8,326 bases of DNA. Origin: an uncultured Porphyromonadaceae bacterium. GTDB lineage: Bacteria; Bacteroidota; Bacteroidia; Bacteroidales; Muribaculaceae. Shown piece by piece: positions 3,867 through 8,326 of the stretch. The notes beneath the pieces are model-generated. The model was not told the DNA's origin. It saw nothing but the letters and a program-made list of their open reading frames with translations, and did no database searches. A program made the position numbers and the translations under genes. Where the stretch lies: assembly GCA_947176615.1 (NCBI GenBank), contig CAMWRO010000117.1, positions 1 to 8,326 of the forward strand. The letters run 5' to 3'. The first letter of the stretch is position 1. Every line of letters starts with the position of its first letter.

Positions 3867-6800
3867 ATGTCAGTTACAACAGATAAACCCCGTGTTAACT
3901 TCGCGTCGGTAAAAAATCCTCTGCCTTATCCCGACTTTCTGGAGGTGCAACTGAAATCCTTCCGCGATTTCCTGCAGCTTGACACACCCCCGGAAAAAAG
4001 AAATAATGAGGGGCTCTTCAAAGTATTTGCCGAGAATTTCCCTATCGCGGACACTCGCAACAACTTTGTACTTGAATTCCTTGATTACTATATCGACCCC
4101 CCGCGCTATTCAATTGAAGAATGTCTTGAACGCGGTCTCACCTATAGTGTCCCCCTCAAAGCCAAATTAAAGCTATACTGTACCGACCCTGACCACGAGG
4201 ACTTTGCAACTGTGATACAGGATGTGTATCTCGGCCCCATCCCCTACATGACCGAGAAAGGCACATTTGTTATCAATGGTGCGGAGCGAGTTGTCGTTTC
4301 CCAGTTGCACCGCAGTCCCGGCGTGTTCTTCGGACAGTCAACCCATGCCAACGGTACTAAACTCTACTCGGCGCGTATTATCCCCTTCCGCGGTTCGTGG
4401 ATTGAGTTTGCAACCGACATCAACAATGTGATGTATGCCTACATCGACCGCAAGAAGAAGCTCCCCGTGACAACTCTGTTGCGTGCTATCGGTCTTGAAA
4501 GCGATAAGGACATCATCGAAATTTTCGGACTCGCCGAGGAAGTTAAGGTCAACAAGACCAACCTCAAGAAAGCAGTCGGTCGAAAGCTCGCCGCCCGTGT
4601 CCTCAAGACTTGGGTCGAGGATTTTGTCGACGAAGATACCGGCGAAGTTGTCTCAATCGAGCGTAACGACGTTATTCTCGACCGTGAGACCGTCCTTGAA
4701 GAAGACAACATTCAGGAAATTCTCGACTCGGGTGTTGCTACTGTCCTTCTTCACAAGGAGGATGCCAACACTTCCGACTACTCGATTATCTTCAATACCC
4801 TCCAGAAAGATACATCCAACTCTGAAAAGGAGGCTATACAATATATCTACCGTCAGCTCCGCAACGCCGAGCCGCCGGACGATGCCAGCGCTCGCGAGGT
4901 AATCACCAACCTCTTCTTCTCCGAGAAACGTTATGACCTCGGCGAAGTAGGACGCTACCGCATCAACAAGAAACTCGGTCTGACCACTTCGATGGACGTG
5001 AAGGTGCTTACTAAAGAAGACATCATCGCCATCATCAAGTATCTCATCGAGCTCATCAACTCCAAGACCGATGTCGATGACATCGACCACTTGAGCAACC
5101 GCCGCGTCCGCACTGTCGGCGAGCAACTCTACAATCAGTTTGGCGTAGGTCTCGCCCGCATGTCGCGCACAATCCGTGAGCGCATGAATGTGCGTGACAA
5201 CGAGGTCTTCACCCCCATCGACCTTATCAACGCCAAGACAATTTCAAGCGTCATCAACACCTTCTTCGGCACCAACGCTCTGTCCCAGTTCATGGACCAG
5301 ACCAACCCCCTTGCCGAGATTACCCACAAGCGCCGTATGTCGGCCCTTGGCCCCGGCGGTCTCTCGCGCGAGCGCGCCGGTTTCGAGGTGCGAGACGTTC
5401 ACTACACCCACTATGGTCGTCTGTGCCCCATCGAGACTCCTGAAGGTCCTAACATCGGCCTTATTTCCTCGCTCTGCGTCTATGCCAAGATCAATGACCT
5501 CGGCTTTATCGAGACTCCCTACCGCGAGGTTAAGGATTCGCGCGTAAACCTCAACAACGACGAGGTAATCTACCTGACCGCCGAGATTGAGGAAGGCAAG
5601 GTAATCGCTCAGGGCAACGCTCCCGTCAACGACGACGGCTCGTTCCAGCGCGACCGCGTCAAGGCTCGTCTCGATGCCGACTTCCCCATCGTTCCCCCCT
5701 CCGAGGTTGAACTGATGGACGTGTCGCCCACACAGATTGCATCTATCGCGGCATCTCTCATCCCCTTCCTTGAACACGACGACGCTAACCGCGCCCTCAT
5801 GGGATCTAACATGATGCGTCAGGCAGTTCCCCTCCTCCGCAGCGAGTCTCCCATCGTCGGAACAGGCATCGAAGGACAGCTTATCCGCGACAGCCGCACT
5901 CAGATCATGGCCGAAGGCCCCGGTGTCATCGAGTTTGTCGACGCTACCGTAATCCGCATCCGCTATGACCGCACCGAGGATGAAGAATTTGTTTCATTCG
6001 AGGACAGCGTCAAGGAATACCACTTGCCCAAGTTCCGCAAGACCAACCAGAGCACTACCATCGACCTCCGTCCCATCTGCAACAAGGGACAGCGCGTCAA
6101 CGGTGGCGAAATCCTCACCGAAGGCTACTCGACCGAGAACGGCGAACTCGCCCTCGGACGCAACCTCAAGGTTGCCTTCATGCCTTGGAAGGGATACAAC
6201 TATGAGGACGCCATCGTGCTCAACGAGCGCGTAGTGCGCGAAGACATCCTCACCTCGGTCCACGTCGACGAGTATTCGCTCGAAGTGCGCGAGACCAAGC
6301 GAGGCATGGAAGAACTCACCAGCGACATCCCCAATGTCAGCGAGGACGCAACCAAGGACCTCGACGAGCGCGGCATTATCCGTGTCGGTGCCCACGTTGT
6401 CCCCGGTGACATCATGATCGGTAAGATTACCCCCAAGGGCGAAAGCGACCCCACCCCCGAGGAAAAACTCCTCCGCGCCATCTTCGGCGACAAGGCCGGC
6501 GACGTGAAAGACGCATCGCTCAAAGCATCTCCCTCGCTCAAGGGCGTGATCATAGGCACAAACCTCTTCTCACGCGCCGCCAAAAACCCGCGCCGCAACC
6601 GCAGTGCAGCCGCACAGCTCCCCGTGCTCGACGAGAAATACGAGGAACAGCAGGAAGCACTCAAACAGAAACTTGTGTCGAAACTCATGACACTCGTCTC
6701 CGGACGCGTTAGCCAGGGAGTCAAAGACTTCATCGGAAGCGACATAATCCCCAAGGGAGCCAAGTTCACAGCAGGAGCGCTCAAGGAGATCAACTACGAC

Positions 6801-7679
6801 ACCGTAAACCTCTCCAAGTGGACCTCCGACCAGCACCGCAACGACCTCATACGCGCTACAATCGTCAACTATCTGCGTAAATCCAAAGAGATCGACGCCG
6901 AGCTCCGCCGCAAGAAATTCGACATCTCGATAGGCGACGAGCTCCCCTCGGGCATCATGCAGATGGCCAAAGTCTACGTTGCTAAGAAGCGTAAGATCAG
7001 CGTAGGTGACAAAATGGCAGGACGTCACGGAAACAAAGGTATCGTCAGCCGCATCGTACGTCAGGAAGACATGCCGTTCCTTGCCGACGGTACTCCCGTA
7101 GATATCGTCCTCAACCCGCTTGGCGTGCCCTCGCGTATGAACCTCGGACAGATCTTCGAGACCGTACTCGGATGGGCCGGACGCGAGCTCGGTGAGAAAT
7201 TCGCCACTCCGATCTTCGACGGAGCATCGCTCGACGACCTCAACGCATGGACCGACAAAGCAGGTATTCCACGCTACGGTAAGACCTACCTCTACGACGG
7301 AGGTACCGGCGAACGCTTCGACCAGCCCGCGACCGTAGGTGTAATCTACATGCTCAAACTCGGACACATGGTCGAGGACAAGATGCACGCGCGTTCAATC
7401 GGTCCATACTCGCTCATCACCCAGCAGCCCCTCGGCGGTAAGGCACAGTTCGGAGGACAGCGCTTCGGAGAGATGGAGGTATGGGCGCTCGAGGCATTCG
7501 GCGCAGCACACATCCTGCAGGAGATCCTCACAGTGAAGAGTGACGATGTCACCGGACGTTCAAAAGCCTACGAGGCAATCGTCAAAGGCGAGGCAATGCC
7601 ACCCGTAGGCATACCTGAGTCACTCAACGTGCTCCTCCACGAGCTGCGCGGACTCGGCCTCAGCGTCACACTCGACTGA
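3867..7679 (+). CDS. rpoB: DNA-directed RNA polymerase subunit beta
   Basis: Beta forms one pincer of RNA polymerase and, with beta', the catalytic centre. The 1270-residue protein is complete and of a length normal for Bacteroidota. Landmarks are the lobe motif GTFVINGAERVVVSQLHRSP near residue 130; the rifampicin region at 468-494; PIETPEGPNIGLISSL near 520; YEDAIVLNERVVRED with E780 and D781 near the active site; GDKMAGRHGNKG at 1047-1058 with K1049 and K1057 (E. coli K1065 and K1073); and QPLGGKAQFGGQRFGEMEVW at 1187-1206 near the C-terminus. A charged, coiled-coil-like stretch (LDEKYEEQQEALKQKL, about 920-940) falls in a lineage-variable region. The start chosen is ATG 3867: the in-frame ATG at 3849 is closed by TAG directly before it. 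Glycine codon choice changes after about 6500. Confidence 0.98.
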   Translation: MSVTTDKPRVNFASVKNPLPYPDFLEVQLKSFRDFLQLDTPPEKRNNEGLFKVFAENFPIADTRNNFVLEFLDYYIDPPRYSIEECLERGLTYSVPLKAKLKLYCTDPDHEDFATVIQDVYLGPIPYMTEKGTFVINGAERVVVSQLHRSPGVFFGQSTHANGTKLYSARIIPFRGSWIEFATDINNVMYAYIDRKKKLPVTTLLRAIGLESDKDIIEIFGLAEEVKVNKTNLKKAVGRKLAARVLKTWVEDFVDEDTGEVVSIERNDVILDRETVLEEDNIQEILDSGVATVLLHKEDANTSDYSIIFNTLQKDTSNSEKEAIQYIYRQLRNAEPPDDASAREVITNLFFSEKRYDLGEVGRYRINKKLGLTTSMDVKVLTKEDIIAIIKYLIELINSKTDVDDIDHLSNRRVRTVGEQLYNQFGVGLARMSRTIRERMNVRDNEVFTPIDLINAKTISSVINTFFGTNALSQFMDQTNPLAEITHKRRMSALGPGGLSRERAGFEVRDVHYTHYGRLCPIETPEGPNIGLISSLCVYAKINDLGFIETPYREVKDSRVNLNNDEVIYLTAEIEEGKVIAQGNAPVNDDGSFQRDRVKARLDADFPIVPPSEVELMDVSPTQIASIAASLIPFLEHDDANRALMGSNMMRQAVPLLRSESPIVGTGIEGQLIRDSRTQIMAEGPGVIEFVDATVIRIRYDRTEDEEFVSFEDSVKEYHLPKFRKTNQSTTIDLRPICNKGQRVNGGEILTEGYSTENGELALGRNLKVAFMPWKGYNYEDAIVLNERVVREDILTSVHVDEYSLEVRETKRGMEELTSDIPNVSEDATKDLDERGIIRVGAHVVPGDIMIGKITPKGESDPTPEEKLLRAIFGDKAGDVKDASLKASPSLKGVIIGTNLFSRAAKNPRRNRSAAAQLPVLDEKYEEQQEALKQKLVSKLMTLVSGRVSQGVKDFIGSDIIPKGAKFTAGALKEINYDTVNLSKWTSDQHRNDLIRATIVNYLRKSKEIDAELRRKKFDISIGDELPSGIMQMAKVYVAKKRKISVGDKMAGRHGNKGIVSRIVRQEDMPFLADGTPVDIVLNPLGVPSRMNLGQIFETVLGWAGRELGEKFATPIFDGASLDDLNAWTDKAGIPRYGKTYLYDGGTGERFDQPATVGVIYMLKLGHMVEDKMHARSIGPYSLITQQPLGGKAQFGGQRFGEMEVWALEAFGAAHILQEILTVKSDDVTGRSKAYEAIVKGEAMPPVGIPESLNVLLHELRGLGLSVTLD

Positions 7680-7748
7680 GCAAACTTTCTCCCCACAACT
7701 TTTCTTTAACACTTCCCGAAAAGAAGACTCAACCACCATATACAACCG

Positions 7749-8326
7749 ATGGCTTTCAAGAAAGAACCAAAGGCAAAAAACAGCTTCTCCAGAATCACGA
7801 TCGGACTCGCTTCACCTGAAGAGATCCTGAAAAACTCGTCGGGAGAAGTGCTCAAGCCCGAGACCATCAACTACCGCACCTACAAGCCCGAGCGCGACGG
7901 ACTTTTCTGCGAGCGCATTTTCGGTCCGGTGAAAGACTACGAGTGCCACTGCGGTAAATACAAACGCATCCGCTACAAAGGCATCGTCTGCAACAACTGC
8001 GGTGTCGAGGTGACCGAGAAAAAAGTGCGTCGTGAGCGCATGGGACACATCAAGCTCGTTGTGCCAGTAGCCCACATCTGGTACTTCCGCTCGCTCCCCA
8101 ACAAGATCGGATACCTTCTCGGCATTCCGTCGAAAAAGCTCGACCAGGTCATCTACTATGAGCGCTACATCGTCCTCAATCCGGGCGAAGTCGAAGATGT
8201 GAAGAAACTTGACCTCCTCAACGAGGAAGAATACTACAACATCATCGACCATCTCGATCCCGAAAACCGCAACCTCCCCGACGACGATCCCAAAAAATTC
8301 GTCGCCAAGATGGGTGCCGAGGCAAT
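7749..8326 (+). CDS. rpoC: DNA-directed RNA polymerase subunit beta', N-terminal part (runs off window)
   Basis: Beta' holds the catalytic magnesium site and the clamp of RNA polymerase. Only about 192 codons are present, open to the right edge, so the catalytic NADFDGD motif lies outside. The visible part has the typical N-terminus FSRITIGLASPEEIL, INYRTYKPERDGLFCERIFGP leading into the zinc-binding site with C66, C68, C81 and C84 (CHCG, then CNNCG), and MGHIKLVVPVAHIWYFRSLP, which precedes the clamp region. The ATG at 7749 gives the expected N-terminus and follows a 69-nt spacer after rpoB that is C/A-rich and lacks a Shine-Dalgarno. I see no strong hairpin in that spacer, so rpoB and rpoC are probably on one transcript. 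Confidence 0.97.
   Translation, partial: MAFKKEPKAKNSFSRITIGLASPEEILKNSSGEVLKPETINYRTYKPERDGLFCERIFGPVKDYECHCGKYKRIRYKGIVCNNCGVEVTEKKVRRERMGHIKLVVPVAHIWYFRSLPNKIGYLLGIPSKKLDQVIYYERYIVLNPGEVEDVKKLDLLNEEEYYNIIDHLDPENRNLPDDDPKKFVAKMGAEA

Noticed and set aside
5188..5547. Forward +1-frame open frame of 119 codons inside rpoB
   Set aside because: It overlaps the conserved rifampicin region in another frame; low-complexity Ser/Pro/Thr composition is typical of an out-of-frame reading.
6570..7388. Reverse-strand open frame of 272 codons opposite rpoB
   Set aside because: It lies wholly opposite highly conserved rpoB codons, and its product shows no recognisable domain. Long antisense frames are a by-product of the codon bias here.
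7699..7723. CTTTTC/GAAAAG inverted repeat between rpoB and rpoC
   Set aside because: It is only 6 bp, A/T-rich, has a 13-nt loop and no T run after it; it is too weak to call a terminator.
1..8326. Mobile element, CRISPR array, phage or defence genes
   Set aside because: No direct-repeat array, transposase, integrase or terminal inverted repeats were seen; every coding stretch is a recognised housekeeping gene in a conserved order.

Overview
The window is a stretch of core transcription and translation genes, all on the + strand. The order is tuf (3' end) - tRNA-Trp(CCA) - secE - nusG - rplK - rplA - rplJ - rplL - rpoB - rpoC (5' end). The source is most likely a Bacteroidota bacterium, probably of the order Bacteroidales. 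Three things point there: the tuf-trnW-secE-nusG-rplKAJL-rpoBC order, an RpoB of 1270 residues with a Bacteroidota-type rifampicin region, and the lack of a Shine-Dalgarno sequence before every visible start codon, which have A/T-rich stretches instead. Base composition is moderate in GC. A family-level assignment is not possible by eye.

Layout: 1-428 is the C-terminal third of EF-Tu. 429-541 is a spacer with several overlapping hairpins, including a 14-bp terminator-like stem. 542-614 is tRNA-Trp. 632-1401 holds secE and nusG. 1402-1595 is a 194-nt gap before rplK that folds well on paper and looks like an mRNA leader. 1596-3292 holds rplK, rplA and rplJ, packed with 14-18 nt gaps. 3293-3384 contains a GC-rich 7-bp hairpin before rplL. 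3385-3759 is rplL. 3760-3866 contains a perfect 13-bp hairpin followed by a T-rich stretch, in the place where E. coli has its rplL-rpoB attenuator. 3867-7679 is complete rpoB, and 7749 to the end is the start of rpoC.

The genes work together. EF-Tu brings aminoacyl-tRNA to the ribosome. L11, L10 and L7/L12 build the stalk that recruits translation factors including EF-Tu. L1 forms the E-site stalk. NusG links RNA polymerase (beta and beta') to Rho and the ribosome. SecE is part of the protein-export channel.

I see no mobile element, CRISPR array, phage gene or unknown protein family; this is conserved housekeeping DNA. The parts worth a second look are non-coding: a possible two-state pairing in the rplK leader, with a small overlapping ORF; the candidate attenuators flanking rplL; the absence of room for a normal L10 leader before rplJ; the competing hairpins between tuf and the tRNA; and a change of codon preference partway through rpoB.
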